DNA of 64,000 nucleotides from Rhodosorus marinus (Eukaryota; Rhodophyta; Stylonematophyceae; Stylonematales; Stylonemataceae). Of the stretch, positions 21,243-33,638 are shown piece by piece. The notes under the pieces were generated by a model. That model made no database searches, was not told the DNA's origin, and was given only the letters and a program-made list of their open reading frames with translations. Both the position numbers and the translations under genes were made by a program. Positions within the stretch are counted from its first letter, which is position 1, and each line of letters begins with the position of its first letter. The stretch is from the NCBI GenBank assembly GCA_029953675.1, contig JAMWBK010000009.1, positions 1,550,001 to 1,614,000 on the forward strand, written 5' to 3'.

Positions 21243-23977
21243 GTTTGCCAAGTTGCAGGAAAAAATCCAACGCAAACAACCAGCACACCCTCAAAAGAGA
21301 ATCGACAGATCCTCTTTCTGCTTTTGCACTCTACACCTCTGAATGCACCGCACTCCACCACTCCTTCCCCCTACTTCCTCCCTCCTCGTATGCGAAACAG
21401 GGAATGTTCTGAGCTTTCATTAGCCTCTTTTCCACTACCAAAAGCCCTCGCTTGGAAGAGGGTTATTACAACGCTGACCCCTATCGGCACCCAAAGTCCA
21501 GATCACCCCGAACCCCATTGGACAGTTCGCTTCCTACCCCTTAAAACTAGATATTAAATCTTGCGCCTACACTCATGATTTTATCTTGTCATTTAGTTTT
21601 CGAGCATTCCGAATGGAAATCGGATTATTCTTACCCCCTATCTTCCAATGTGATGATTCGCACTCCAAGTATTATGCCTACGGTCAGCATGGCATTTTTT
21701 GACCCAAAAGCACTTTCTCCCTCCACGGCAGAGTGGGTTTCTTTTGGGGGGGGGGGAGGAGGGGAGGGAGGAAGCATATTTCATGCAAATATTTTTATTT
21801 CAAGAAACATCGCGGATCTCATGTATTGTCTTTCAACTAATCCAACATCCAGAATGAATGGTTCCCCATGCGACAAATTAGCAACCCTTTTCACTGGAAT
21901 CGTCAGGATTGTAATAATTTCTTGAATTTTTGCTTGAAAATGCGTCGGTCGAGCCTAGGGACCGTTTTCCATAGTTCGTAGCCGAAAATACTATCACATA
22001 GAGCTTTAATCAATATAAACTGTTGACGAGGTGGACAGGGGGGGTTGTAAATTCCATCAACAAGCCATCGTAGCTACTTCATATTTCCAAAAAAGCTAAT
22101 TTATGAAATTGAACACTGTCTTCAAGCCCTGGACGTCTTCATCGTTTTTACGCTCTTTGTACGGATTATCTATTCATCAGTTCTTGATGGGATCCTATAT
22201 TTAAGGCGTGTTTTTGAGTGCCCTTAAGAAAAATTGTGTCCCAGTTCGCAAGAGCGCAGTTAAAAAAGCCCGATTTTTTTCGTATAGGCGTAGCAACTGT
22301 AGAATCTAATGGTTCCTGTTCACTGGATGTCGACGGTTTTTTGGGCGACAGACTCTCCCAGGGGGGGTATTGAGTTAGTCTTTAGGTTCCGTTCAGGGTC
22401 TATAGAACGTCGAAGCATTGAATAACAAACAAATGGGAAACAATCAAAAAGATGGACATCAATCCATATGAGATCGCTACATCGAATGGGGTTTTTAATT
22501 AAAAAATAGTATTCCGATCCCGCCGCTGGGAGATCGCGATTGTTTTACATCTAGAAAACTTAAACAAAATTTAGGATAAATAATTGAATTTCTTATATTC
22601 CTTTTCAGAGAAGACCCTTTTTGTCTGAGCTTGATTCGTAATGACTAGGCTTGAAGCCTTGATCATTTGAAGATCATTGCTACTTTGCATGTCCATTAGA
22701 TCTTTAGAATAATGTAACTCTATTGGTTAAGACGGATAAATATCAAAACAACTTCCCAAACCCAAGAAGGAATCTCCTCCGTAAAAAAATAGAACGCGGG
22801 ACCACGATGACCCTCTTCGACGAACTATTGTTGCGGATACTTTGACGGCTCCTATCTGTTGGACTTGATCGTAGGGGGTGGGGAGGTGGTCACGGAAACG
22901 GTATTTCAACTATTGACTGGATCTCAATTTGATTGAAGGTCGGGATTTATCGGGTCACGGTGGTCCGGCGCTAGTAAAAAAATCGGAGCAGGAAGCCCAA
23001 TACAATATAGATCAGCTCACATTCCAAACCGAATCGAGAAACCCTGGGCGGTATCACACGATGTCTCAGTTCTAGAAAAGCTGTGCGGACTGTCTGGCAC
23101 CCCAACCAGACACCGATGAATTTCAGTTTAAACGCATGTCTGTTTGAAGGAGATATTTGCTTTTGAGAGGACTTGCCTGCGAGGGCCATCTTCGGCTTGA
23201 TTACAAGAGGGCATTGATATTATTAACACTAAGACCACCATGTATATGTGATACAAGGCTCGCATTCGCAGCTGTGCGGGATCGATTGAGCTTGGAAATT
23301 AACCAGGTGACGAGATCTTATTCCTCCGACGAAAACCAAGATGTTCCAATCGATTCAGTATGCATGCACTCGGGGGAGGGTAGGGTAGGGTATATCGGCA
23401 TCCGACTGTCCTTCGTAAGACCGGCCATCAACAAGCCCACCGTTGTTTATTCGAAACTGGTGGTTGCGTGAAGCTTGCTTTGTCCCAGCAAATTGTATTG
23501 TTATTGCAATCTGGACAATCGGGCAGCTCCATAGAAAGCTCCGGACGTGCGACTGCGGTACAATCACTGACCCAGGCTTGTCTGTACCAAAGTCATCACT
23601 CCGCACAATATTCTATCTTGTAAAAATATGTTGGGCTGTCTCCCTAGACGAGCTCAAGCTGAAGCCTTGCCAGATGTTCTAGTGTTCACTCTTGCAGTTT
23701 GGGTCCCGAGCCCCCGAGCTGCGGTGAGGAGAGGGCAAGCTGAGGAATTGTGAATCTTTTTTTTCACACATTGGCATCGACCAGCGAATGGTGTCCTCCA
23801 GTGGACTTGAATGTCCTAATTATTAAGATGCGATGTTCGTGTGGGCAGGTCACTGGAGAAGTAGCGGGTAATATTTCAACTGTGTGGCGTCTTAGCCAAA
23901 TATTCAAAGGAAGCCATTTTACCCTTTGATGGAAGTTTCCAAGCATCGCAACGCCGACGTCAATTCATTTGGGAGAA

Positions 23978-24021
23978 TTGTCTCCGAGAGGAGACAAGTC
24001 TAGTGCTCATGCACTAGACTT
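23978..24021. repeat. Two adjacent perfect hairpins
   Basis: The first hairpin has 8-bp arms (23978-23985 and 23990-23997) with loop GAGA. The second has 11-bp arms (23996-24006 and 24011-24021) with loop TCAT. They share two bases and stand back to back, as in a structured RNA. A third hairpin, with 8-bp arms and a 7-base loop, lies at 24389-24411. Confidence 0.8.
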
Positions 24022-25459
24022 TACATACGGAGCGATCATGACAGCGATGGCGATGTGTCGCCTTTTCAGGGACATTTTTTATATGTCTATCAGAATCATC
24101 ATCACATATGGAAAGGGAGACCACACAAATCTAATGCCACACACAAGTCCCCAGTTTTAGTCCAACAAATTCGATGATCAGAACAACTTCTTAAGTCCGG
24201 AACTGATCGGAACGGTGAATGCCATTCCAATCAATTGGATCCAGTAGCCAGATTCTATGACGTACTGACACCATTACGGGTAAGTTGGGGTTGGAGGAAA
24301 CCATGTACAATGAATGTCTAATGGAGTTGTGTACTGAGGGCAGTTCCGATCGAGAAAATGCATCTGCGGATCAAATATCTATATGTCGAATGCGCAGGGA
24401 AATTGCGCATTGCGGCGATCAAAACGTAGGAATGAATTTTATGCTTATGCGCGGCAAGAAAGAGAAAGATTCCGTGACTTATTGTAATATCCCCGAAGCA
24501 AGGTTTTCGAGAACACATTACACGAGACCTCCGAACGTCGTGTCCTATCCAATGGCTGTTTCCGCGGATCACGATTTTTATCAGCGGGTCATGAGCCAGA
24601 CTGTAAAACGAAAGGAGGATCAGATAATTCGTGGCCATCTGATCATGTATCCTTGTCAACCATGAACTCTTATCGCTGTTGTTGATCAGAGAGGTTGAAG
24701 ATGTTTTCCAACCCAATGCAGTACCTTAGCTGAACAATTCACAAATCGCCTGAACGCTAGGTCAATGATTAAGTTTGTTGGGCCGGGATGCGGATAAACT
24801 GCTCCTCACCATCGAGAAATACCCCACCCTCATCAAAATACCATATACACACCCAGATTCTTTTTTCTGCGACACCTCCATATCAAAAAAGTCAAATTCA
24901 ACTGGTTGCTCGGCAGAAACCTAGGCTACGGAGTGGGCGTGAAAATTTTTTGCATGAAAAAGTGCTCATCTTGTTATGCAGGCTAGCTCATCCTCCTAAT
25001 TTGACGCGTCTGCTTTTCACTGCTTTCCAGCCCGGAAGAGTGGCTTAACAAATCTCTGATGAGGAACCTGCATAGGTCAGGGGAACGGAGGTAGTTTGCC
25101 GAGCTTGTGATAAGCACGATCGCTCACAATTTGTCCCTCTACCTTGAATCCAATTTGGTCGGGGCAAAGCACTGGAATCGAGAGACAAGATTGGAGATGG
25201 GAGTGTTATCTGTTGAACAGAGCAGAACTAACCCCATCAGCTACTGCAGAGACTGCTGTGCTCATCCACCGAGATCGATCGATACTCACGCAAGTATTCC
25301 ATACATGCGCGATTTGCGAACAATACGCATGTGGACATCATTCGCTCCCGTAGTTCAGCCAAGGAGAGTTTATCGTGATGACTTTGCAGAGTAACAACCA
25401 CACCGTTTAGGGCATCACTCGGTGACACTCCTCAACTGCGAACCAACATCAGCAGAGAC

Positions 25460-25673
25460 CTTTTCAACCGGTGGCCTATTCAGACACTATTGACACTGAA
25501 AATAGTAAAATGGCTCATTTCACGATGTAGTGAAAATAGTTTCTCATAGTAACTTCATCCGCCTTGTCCAGTTTGTCAAAGGTGGGTCAAGTTCGTAGAC
25601 GTCGGAGAGGTTTTTCAGGAGGTGAGCGGTTGAACTTTTAACCGATGACCTCATTCAGACATCAATGAACACT
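25460..25673 (+). repeat. Diverged direct repeat, about 39 bp, copies 175 bp apart
   Basis: Copies at about 25460-25497 and 25635-25673 share CTTTT-AACCG and ATTCAGACA, with small indels and substitutions between. They precede the PPR-EngB gene. The divergence suggests an old duplication. Confidence 0.5.
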
Positions 25674-25989
25674 CATAAATCATAAGAATCCTTCTCTCGC
25701 AAAGATTCTTCTTTACAAATCGACGGATTCCGTATTGAAACGAGTTCCTCCGCGGACATCCGGCCATCAACCTCCTCTTGTCGGTTTGGCGACGACGATC
25801 TCGTCCGTATTTGACGCACGCGTTAGTTCTTGATGAAGAGGGCGGGTTTGGAGTGGCCGGACGGGTTGGAGAACTGGCTTCTGTAGGAAATGAATTTCGT
25901 GCTCGCGTTTGAGTGAGAGGTCTTCCTTGCGTTGCTTTTGGCAACTTTCTTTAGCTTTCTTGTCCTCGCTTGGGGAGGCTGTGTGTATC

Positions 25990-28493
25990 ATGGGATGGGG
26001 TCCTGTTTCTCGAAATGGGCTTGCCAACTTTGGGTTTGTCTATAGTACGCTGCAAATTCAAAGGACTAGAAAGCTACAGGCAAGAATTCAGAGAAGAAGA
26101 GAGAAAATAACTATATTGCAGCAGGCTGAAAGAGATGGGGCTCAGATTGGTGAGGATGAAGTTAGTGCGTATGGGATGCGTACGTTGAAAGCGTTGCGGA
26201 AAGGAGGTGTGACCGCTAGTGATGCTGTTAGAGATGTCAGGGAAAGAATTGATGAATTGGATCCAGTTTTCTTTAATACACTCACGAAGGTACTCATAAG
26301 AGAGCAGCGGTATCCTGAGGCTAAATCACTTCACGTTGTTCGAATGTCGAACCCAGATTTGTATGCTTTCCGTTCGTCCAAAGTACTTCTCGATCTATCG
26401 GCTCGAAAAATGGATGTACTTTTCGCGAAGAAGGTGGCAAGAGACATCATTGATCATGAACAATTCAAGACGTCAACTAGTAAGCAGTCGCTGAATGAAT
26501 TGAAGCCATCTCCTCACCGAAATGCTCTCTCTAACACCCCTTTGCCTGCCTCGACTGTTCGTTCGCCTCTCATAGTCTCGGCTAGAGATCATTTGGACGT
26601 CACCGCCGCTATGGCCCTTACATATCAGGTGTGCCAATAGTCCCAAATTTTCTATCTCTCTTCTTTGCAAAAGGCTAACCGCCTATGGTTTGACTTTTCC
26701 ATTTGCCAAATAACTTGGTAGAGGAGACCAACTTTATCGTTTCTTAAAAGTCTTGAGAAAAGGATGCTTAGGGAGCGCAAACCTGTAGATAAAGCGTTCT
26801 CCAAAATGAGGGTAAGACCACTGAGCTAGAACTGGAGAAGCTGGCTCTTGTGAACACTGTTCTGAGCGCGAGGTTTGACAACCTGTTGATTTGAATTTTT
26901 GTGTTTGCATTGTTCCGTCCTGTTTTAGGAGGAATCCAAGGGCTTGGAGACGATTGGCGTTGAGTTTGAGCACTCCGATGACTTTTCCGAGGAGGACGAG
27001 GAAGTGACAACGTACATGAACCCTTTTGGGAGAACTGACCTTGTTCAGGAAGACGAGGAGTTTGTCGACGCCAAGGTCAAGTATTCAGTGGAGAGCTATG
27101 ATGATACAGTGGAAGAGAAGAAGGAGACAAATGCTTTGGTTGCGTTGGAACAGGGCCCTTTGAGATTCGGAGAAATGATATCTTCAGCAATGTTGGTACG
27201 TACGATCGACCACTTCCAACATCAAAACGTTTGGGTGAACTTAGACTTCCATGCATTGCACGTGATAGAACGAGGACGAAGTACGCTCGGTGAAGTTGCA
27301 GAGAAGAGAGGAAGTAGTCGAGATGTGTAAGGAAGCGCGGGAGTATATGAAATGGTCCGACTCGAAGAAGCGCACATCTCGAACAGAAGAAAAGCAAGGT
27401 GTAGATTTCTTGCGGCCCTACAACAATCTTATGGCAGCCCTAAGCAAGACGGGGATGACCGAGGCAGTCTTTAAGACTCTGGATTTAATGAAGCTCGCGG
27501 ACATTCCCCCCAACACGTTCACCTACGAGGCCGTCGGGAACGCCGTTATAAAGTCCGTCAGATTTTTGAAGGTAACCGTTTTCTCTTTCTTCCCGCTGCA
27601 ATGAATGAGAACTGCACTGTTCGATGCTCACAAGGCATTCTGATTGATCAACTCGTGTTTTAGTCTGCGGTCGACATGCAAACTCTTCCCCCCCGGTTAA
27701 TAGAAGCGGCATTTGTCGGACGGTCCAATGTTGGCAAGTCTTCGCTTATCAACATGCTTTGTGGAAAGAAACGACTGGCGCTGACCTCGAACACACCCGG
27801 AAAAACAAAAATGTTCAACTATTTTATCGCAAACGACCAAAAGGAGGCTCACGGTGCGCCGTCAGTGTTGCTACCCAGTGGCACACGCTCTTTGATGTGG
27901 CGACATATCTGCTCACAACCAGGTGCTGCATTTCGCTCTTGGTTGATATCTAGGGAGAAGGTTCTACTTGGTGGACTTGCCGGGAGTCGGCTTTGCCAGA
28001 GTTGATTCTAAAACGAAAGACCACTGGACTCAATTTACTACTGACTACTTCTGGGAGAGGCAAAGCCTGAAAATAGTTTTCCACCTAATCGATTCGAAGA
28101 TAGGCATACAAAAGCACGACCTGGAACTAATGGACCTCGTGAAGGAGACCGATATTGAGGAAAAGTAAGTGTATCTTCGATCACAGTGCGTAGGCCAAGA
28201 AATTGCTCCAAATCTGAATCAATACCGTCACCCCATTTGCGTTGCCACTCAGGTACTGCGTCGTGCTCACCAAGGTGGACAAACTGGGGAATAAACGTGT
28301 ACATAGCCAGATTATTGATGGAGTTCTTGATGCCTTGGAAGAAAAAGCACTGCCGCTCACTACGAATATCATACCGACTAGCTCAGAGTACAAGATCGGT
28401 CGCGACCATATCTGGAAACATATGTATAGACTTATGTTGTCCAAAAGGTCAACTTGGATGGAGGGTGCCGCGGACGAGCTGGATGTAGCGTAA
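25990..28493 (+). CDS. Fusion of a PPR-repeat protein with an EngB/YihA GTPase
   Basis: One gene joins an RNA-binding pentatricopeptide region to a ribosome-assembly GTPase. Exons are 25990-26628, 26722-26811, 26929-27195, 27269-27571, 27664-27853, 27954-28164 and 28253-28493, giving about 646 residues. All phases close. Residues 1-130 are basic and helical, with one PPR-like helical pair near 95-160. An acidic linker lies near 250-320. A clear PPR motif ([20 protein letters not shown]) sits near 385. Exon 4 encodes this PPR and runs straight into the EngB start ([15 protein letters not shown]). EngB motifs follow: G1 GRSNVGKSS, switch NTPGKT, G3 DLPGVG, G4 TKVDKL and G5 TSS. EngB proteins help build the large subunit of bacterial-type ribosomes, so a role in plastid or mitochondrial ribosome assembly is likely. 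The true start may lie further upstream. Confidence 0.82.
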
Positions 28494-29314
28494 AGAATCG
28501 CTATTTCCGTCGCATTTGAGCCGCGCGCTTCATGCTGTGCGGCGGCGACTGCGCTCCTCAGGAGGAGGATTTCAGACCATGCGCTATACATCTGTCGGTA
28601 CTGCATTCTGGCTTCTGTTAATAAGAAAAAATTGCACGGACATGCTTTCCTGATAGTTTTCAGCACGGCTAGAACCCCCTCATGCCGTGCTTGCACACTA
28701 TCTCACCACAACCTCCCAAGCCGAGAATTCTCTTCCAGCTTGTGGAGCCTTTACATCTCTTTCGCATGAAGTGGACGCATAGAACCGTTGTACCAAAACT
28801 TTGCCACCAAAATAAGAAAGGACTGAAGGGCTGGGCGTTCGACCCAAAGGTCCAGCGAAATTAGCTGGTACTCTCAAGCGGCTCAACAGCTTGAATGGCG
28901 TACCTGGATTCCGTTCACAAGTGCTCCGCTCACGTTTGACATACGCTTGCCATCCCGATGAGAAGATCCAAGTCGTTTAAAGCGCTGTTTACTGACATTC
29001 GGATCATATTTAGGAAACCAGTAGTGTACAAGAGCCATGACAGTAAGCTGAAAACTTCGGCACGGCATCGATTGAGTAAGCTCGTGTTGACCTGGTAGAA
29101 CGTGCAGGCAAGTCCGGTGGGATCGAGGTTTCCGCAGTCATGATCGCCGTCCTCTCATTGCTTGTGGCAAAGATGTTCGAGTGTCGCTGAACAGGTAAGA
29201 AGGGAGGTGGGAGCTTTGCTGAAGTAGCATCTTCAGGTCTATGTGGGACCTGAGGATAGTCGCTGGTGTGTTGTTAGTCTCAGGTAGTTGTTGGTTGTGG
29301 ATAGATTTATAGGA
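28494..29314. other. Intergenic region, no supported gene
   Basis: This spacer lies between the PPR-EngB stop and COQ2. Antisense frames such as 28181-28696 only shadow the last EngB exon. The 150 bases before COQ2 are GT-rich like other leaders. Nothing else was recognised. Confidence 0.5.
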
Positions 29315-30485
29315 ATGGCTATGACACCAGGAACGAGAATGTTGGGCTTGTCCGCTGCTCGGTACGCGGTTGGTATTTCGAGCAGAGGGCTAAGCAGTGG
29401 GACGACAGGAGGGAAAGGAGGATGGCTTGCAAGATCCTCCCCTTATGCTCGACTGATGCGGCTGGATAAGCCGATCGGTTCTACGCTTCTTTTCCTGCCT
29501 GCTGCTTGGGCTATAGTTATGGCCTCACCGTCACTAACAGAAGCGGTTCCTACGCTAGCACTGTTTGCGAGCGGCTCGGTGCTCCTCCGAGGCGCTGGAT
29601 GTACGATCAACGACTATTGGGACAGAGATATTGATAAACAGGTCAAAAGAACAGCCACAAGGCCAATCGCAGCCGGAGAAGTTAGCCCTCGTAATGCTCT
29701 CTTATTTTTCTCAGCTCAGTGCCTCGCTGGGCTTCCAATTCTCCTCTCTATGAACGCCACGACCATCTACCTCGGCGTCTTCTCGCTAGTCCCTGTGGTA
29801 AGCTAGATATGGAATATACTAAGTCAATATCTGTTCATAAGCAGTTATAATCTAGAATAATTTCTCATTTTATTTCTGGAATATAATTTTTTGGTCTTAA
29901 ATTATGAAGGTACTGTACCCTTTAGCAAAGAGGGTAATGCCATGGCCTCAGATCGCACTTGGCGTGTGCTTCAACTTCGGAGCGCTGATGGGCTGGACGG
30001 CAGTAACGAATCAGCTTGAGTTACCTGCTGTTCTTCTTTATCTCGGATGTTTCTGTTGGACGCAAGTTTATGATACGATCTACGCCCATGCGGATAAGGC
30101 TGATGACATATCTGTCAACATTGGATCGAGCGCTCTTGTCTTAAAGGATGGAACGAAAAAGGCCCTGACGGGCTTCTCCTTGATGAGCTACGGTCTAGTG
30201 GGCATGGCAGGCATATCTACAGGCCTTCCACCGCTGTTTTTCGTGTTTTTGGCCCCATCACAGATTGACTTGCTCAACCGAATTCAGCGGACTGATCTGG
30301 ATAATCCGGAGTCTTGCATCGCTAGTTTCCAGGCTAGTCGAAACACTGGATTTCTTGTACTCCTTGCGATCATAATTGCAAAGCAGATACTGCAGAGAGA
30401 AGCTAAAGCTGAAGCTGAAGAAAAGGAGGCCGAAGAGGCCGAGGAGACTATGGAGCAAGACTCAAACCGCATCGGATCGTGGTAA
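29315..30485 (+). CDS. COQ2: 4-hydroxybenzoate polyprenyltransferase, mitochondrial
   Basis: This is a membrane prenyltransferase of the UbiA family that attaches the polyprenyl tail to 4-hydroxybenzoate in ubiquinone synthesis. Exons are 29315-29797 and 29910-30485, giving about 352 residues; the AT-rich intron is phase 0. The first 40 residues are Ser/Arg-rich without acids, a mitochondrial presequence. The RLDKPIGSTLLFLPAAW block, the first Asp-rich motif NDYWDRDIDKQVKRTATRP and the second motif YDTIYAHADKADD are the substrate- and Mg-binding signatures of COQ2. About eight hydrophobic helices can be traced. The C-terminus is a charged Lys/Glu coil of about 40 residues, longer than usual. 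The convergent neighbour is SDH1, a ubiquinone-reducing enzyme. Confidence 0.95.
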
Positions 30486-30810
30486 GATAAACATGCCGCA
30501 TTTAATATCCGAATGGCTTGGTCCACACCCCAGCTTGAGAGGCACGGGGCCCTTTCATGCAGTCGACTCGAAGTGGATTGTCTGGGCTGCGCGAAACAAA
30601 TGTGCTCATCAATAGGATGTAGGCCAATAGATTCGTATTTATTTATAACTGGTTGATCCTTCAGGTCCTAGGACAGGTTTCGCGAAATAAAAACTACAAA
30701 AACGCCAAGCAGTCAGATGATCATTGAAGACGGCCGCTTTTACAAGACGTTGATAACTAGAGAATTGTGCTTCGCCCTTTGCTGAACTCCTTGTCTTCAA
30801 AGGGAGTATT
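30486..30810. other. Convergent 3' spacer of COQ2 and SDH1
   Basis: This 325-base gap holds the 3' ends of two convergent genes. There is an AATAAA-type word on the plus strand near 30687. Nothing else is seen. Confidence 0.5.
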
Positions 30811-33638
30811 TTAGTACACCCTCTTTCCCGGTGGAACTGTCTCCATTTCTTTCGGGTCTAGGGTCTGGCTATTCACTGGTCTGTATGCAATCTTCACTGT
30901 TTTGTCGTTGTCGAGGCGCTTATTATACCGAGAAACCCAGGAGATTGTGTGCTTCATCCAGTTATTGTCATCTCTCTCGGGGAAGTCATCCCTTGAATGC
31001 GCACCACGCGACTCAGTCCGATTGTGTGCAGAATGCATCGTCTGCACAGCATTTATTAAAAGGTTTTCAACCGTCAACGCATCCAGCAGGTCCAGGTTCC
31101 AAACGAGCGTTCGATCGATCACCCTCAAATCCTGATGCGCGCAAGAGAAAATTTGGCAGCATAAGAGAAGCTTAGCCCAGAGCTATGAGAAGAAACTGAG
31201 CGCATTGTGCACTTGGGTCAATCAGAGCGAGGTCCATCTCACCTCAAGCATGTCGTAGACCTCATCTATCTTCTTGACACCCTCTTTCAGAAGCGAGTCT
31301 TCTCGGAATACTCCGCAGTGCTGCTGCATGCACTTCTGCATCCGGACTCTGATGTCCGCAACCTTGGTCGATCCCTTCTTCCAGCGCATTGTATCAAAAT
31401 TCTCCAGCGCAAACTGGCCAGCATCAGGTTTCAGCGGCTTCTGCTTTTGCCCAGGCTTGTACTTCTCGCTGGCGAAAATCGGCGCCGCTCGGCCAAATAC
31501 GACGATATCCAAAAGCGAGTTCGCTCCGAGTCGGTTAGCTCCTGCATTTTCGGGAAAACAACAAAGCAGAATATTTCAGGAACAGGTCAACTACCGCATT
31601 AGTGTCCTAGCCAACAACTGTTTCGGGGACTTCGGAGGGTTCGCAATGTCTTGATCTATCCAGTGCAGCGGAAAACCAAGGAGCAAACTAACCATGTACA
31701 GAAGCGCAAGCAGCTTCGCCAGCGGCCATCAACCCTGGAACAACCGTGCTGTGTCCGTTCTCGTCAAGCGTCAAAACTTCTCCCTTGTAGTTCGTAGGGA
31801 TCCCACCCATATTGTAGTGGACCGTTGGCAGAACCGGAACGGCCTGCTTGGTCATGTCCACGCGGGCGAAGACCTTCGCAGTTTCCATGATCGATGGGAG
31901 CCTCTCCTTCAACAGACTCGGAGGGAGGTGGTCCAGGTGGAGGTGGATGTGATCCTTATCGGGTCCGCAACCTCGACCTTGCAGTATCTCCATTTGCATC
32001 GCCCTTGACACTACGTCCCTGCTGGCCAGGTCCTGACCAGTGCATTGAAAAGGAAAGAGAAGGTCAGCGAACAGGCACATATTTCATTTCCATGCTTTTG
32101 CCGACAATAACGGGGTTGGGTTTGCATCGGGATATCTTACCTTTGCTGATGGTGCGTAACGTTCCATGAACCTTTCCCCGTTTCGGTTTTTCAGAAAGCC
32201 TCCTTCACCCCTCGCACCCTCTGTAATCAAGCAACCGGCGCCGTAGATACCGGTCGGATGGAACTGGACAAACTCAAGGTCTTCCAATGGCAAGCCTGCT
32301 CTCGAAACCATAGCATTCCCATCGCCTGTGCAGCTGTGGGCAGAAGTCGCTGAGAAGTATGCCCGTCCATATCCACCAGTTGCAATAACAGTCACGTTCG
32401 CGCGGAACCTGTGGAACGTCCCGTCCTCAAGACAAAGCGCAACGCATCCACGACATTCCCCATCCTCCATGATCAAGTCGACCACGAAGTACTCTATAAA
32501 GAAAGTCGCCTGGGCATTGACCGCTGTTTTATAGAGAGTATGCAATATGGCATGTCCGGTCCGATCGGCTGCGGCAGCACATCTATGTGCCTGACCTCCT
32601 TTCCCTAATTTCCACCGAAGAAAAGACAATTGGATTTCCTGGTTTAAGTCATCACAGGTTCAATCCGTTTTCCGCAAACCCAGATCTTCGCGTTGCTGGC
32701 TGATCTTACCAAACTCTAGGGATTGTCCTCCAAACGCTCTTTGGTAGATCTTCCCGTCTTCAGTTCGAGAGAAAGGTACACCATAAGCTTCCAGTTCTTT
32801 CACGGCGTTAGGAGCTTCTTTGCACATGTAGTGAATAGCGTCCTGGTCTCCAAGCCAATCGCTCCCTTTCACTGTATCATACATATGCCATCTCCAGTCG
32901 TCTTTCTCCATGTTACCCAATGCGGCATTGATGCCTCCCTACAACAAGGAGAAAACGAGTGGAAGAGTGAGGAGCGCTCCAGTCCAGACTTCTCAGTTGT
33001 CCAAGGAAAGACTCAAGAGTTCATGGGGACAGAGGAACGAGCGGAGATCATACCTGAGCCGCAACGGTATGCGATCTCGTAGGGAATAACTTTGATATAC
33101 ACGCGACTTCGTACCCAGCTTCAGCGAATCCGATCGATGCTCGAAGACCTGCACCACCACCTCCAATAACGAGGGCTAGAGGAAGGACCGAAAATCCAAT
33201 TCGGAAGTTGGTTGTGTAAAAGTAAGTTCTTGCAGGGGGAGGGTGCTACATTTCTGAATTGAGATTTTGGTTCGTTACCATCGAAAGTGTGATCGAGCAT
33301 CGGGTAGGCCCTCACCTTGGGCTTCGGTAGATCCAGAAGATCATCTGAAGTTGGGAAGGAAACAGCGTACAAAATCTCTTCATTTTAGGTCACTGGCAGC
33401 ATTCAGGCAAGTTACAATTCGCAAAGGAGTAAACTAAGCAGCCTCTCTAACTCCAATTATTCAAATAGTAACCCCCAAAACACAGCCAAAACAACTGAAA
33501 ATGAACAGATCACTTACGGATGTCCTGCAGAGTCTTGGGCTGCTCAAACTCTTTGGACAGTCCAACCGCCGACGAACGCAGTCCACGGCTTCCAAAAATA
33601 CTTGAGAATCCTCTCCTATACATCACTGTCCTCAACAT
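30811..33638 (-). CDS. SDH1: Succinate dehydrogenase flavoprotein subunit, mitochondrial
   Basis: This is the catalytic subunit of complex II. It oxidises succinate to fumarate with covalent FAD and sends electrons to ubiquinone. Eight exons on the minus strand: 33638-33518, 33344-33279, 33175-33054, 32938-32710, 32604-32141, 32032-31693, 31541-31243 and 31131-30811, giving about 653 residues. A basic presequence ([20 protein letters not shown]) precedes YPMLDHTFD. The Rossmann motif is [11 protein letters not shown], and the FAD-linked histidine is in [36 protein letters not shown] holds the substrate site, and [13 protein letters not shown] and [16 protein letters not shown] complete the signature. 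The length matches the family and no key residue is missing. Confidence 0.97.

Larger units (their letters stand above)
21243..25989. other. Gene-poor 4.7-kb region
   Basis: I found no gene here on either strand: frames are short, lack domains and do not join by credible splice sites. There is a G-run at about 21746-21757. AT-rich DNA occurs at 22000-22600. Three short inverted repeats lie at 23978-24021 and 24389-24411, and a diverged direct repeat at 25460-25673. Frames at 24285-24665 and 25651-25944 were considered and rejected. The last 250 bases are probably the leader of the PPR-EngB gene. The region may be decayed mobile DNA or hold unrecognised RNA genes. Confidence 0.5.

Noticed and set aside
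24285-24665. 126-codon frame in the gene-poor region, with a 132-codon frame antisense
   Set aside because: Neither strand gives a recognisable fold, and overlapping open frames on both strands suggest composition rather than coding.
25651-26027. Minus-strand frames upstream of the PPR-EngB gene
   Set aside because: Low-complexity Arg/Ser/Thr content, no splice structure, and they overlap the likely leader of the plus-strand gene.
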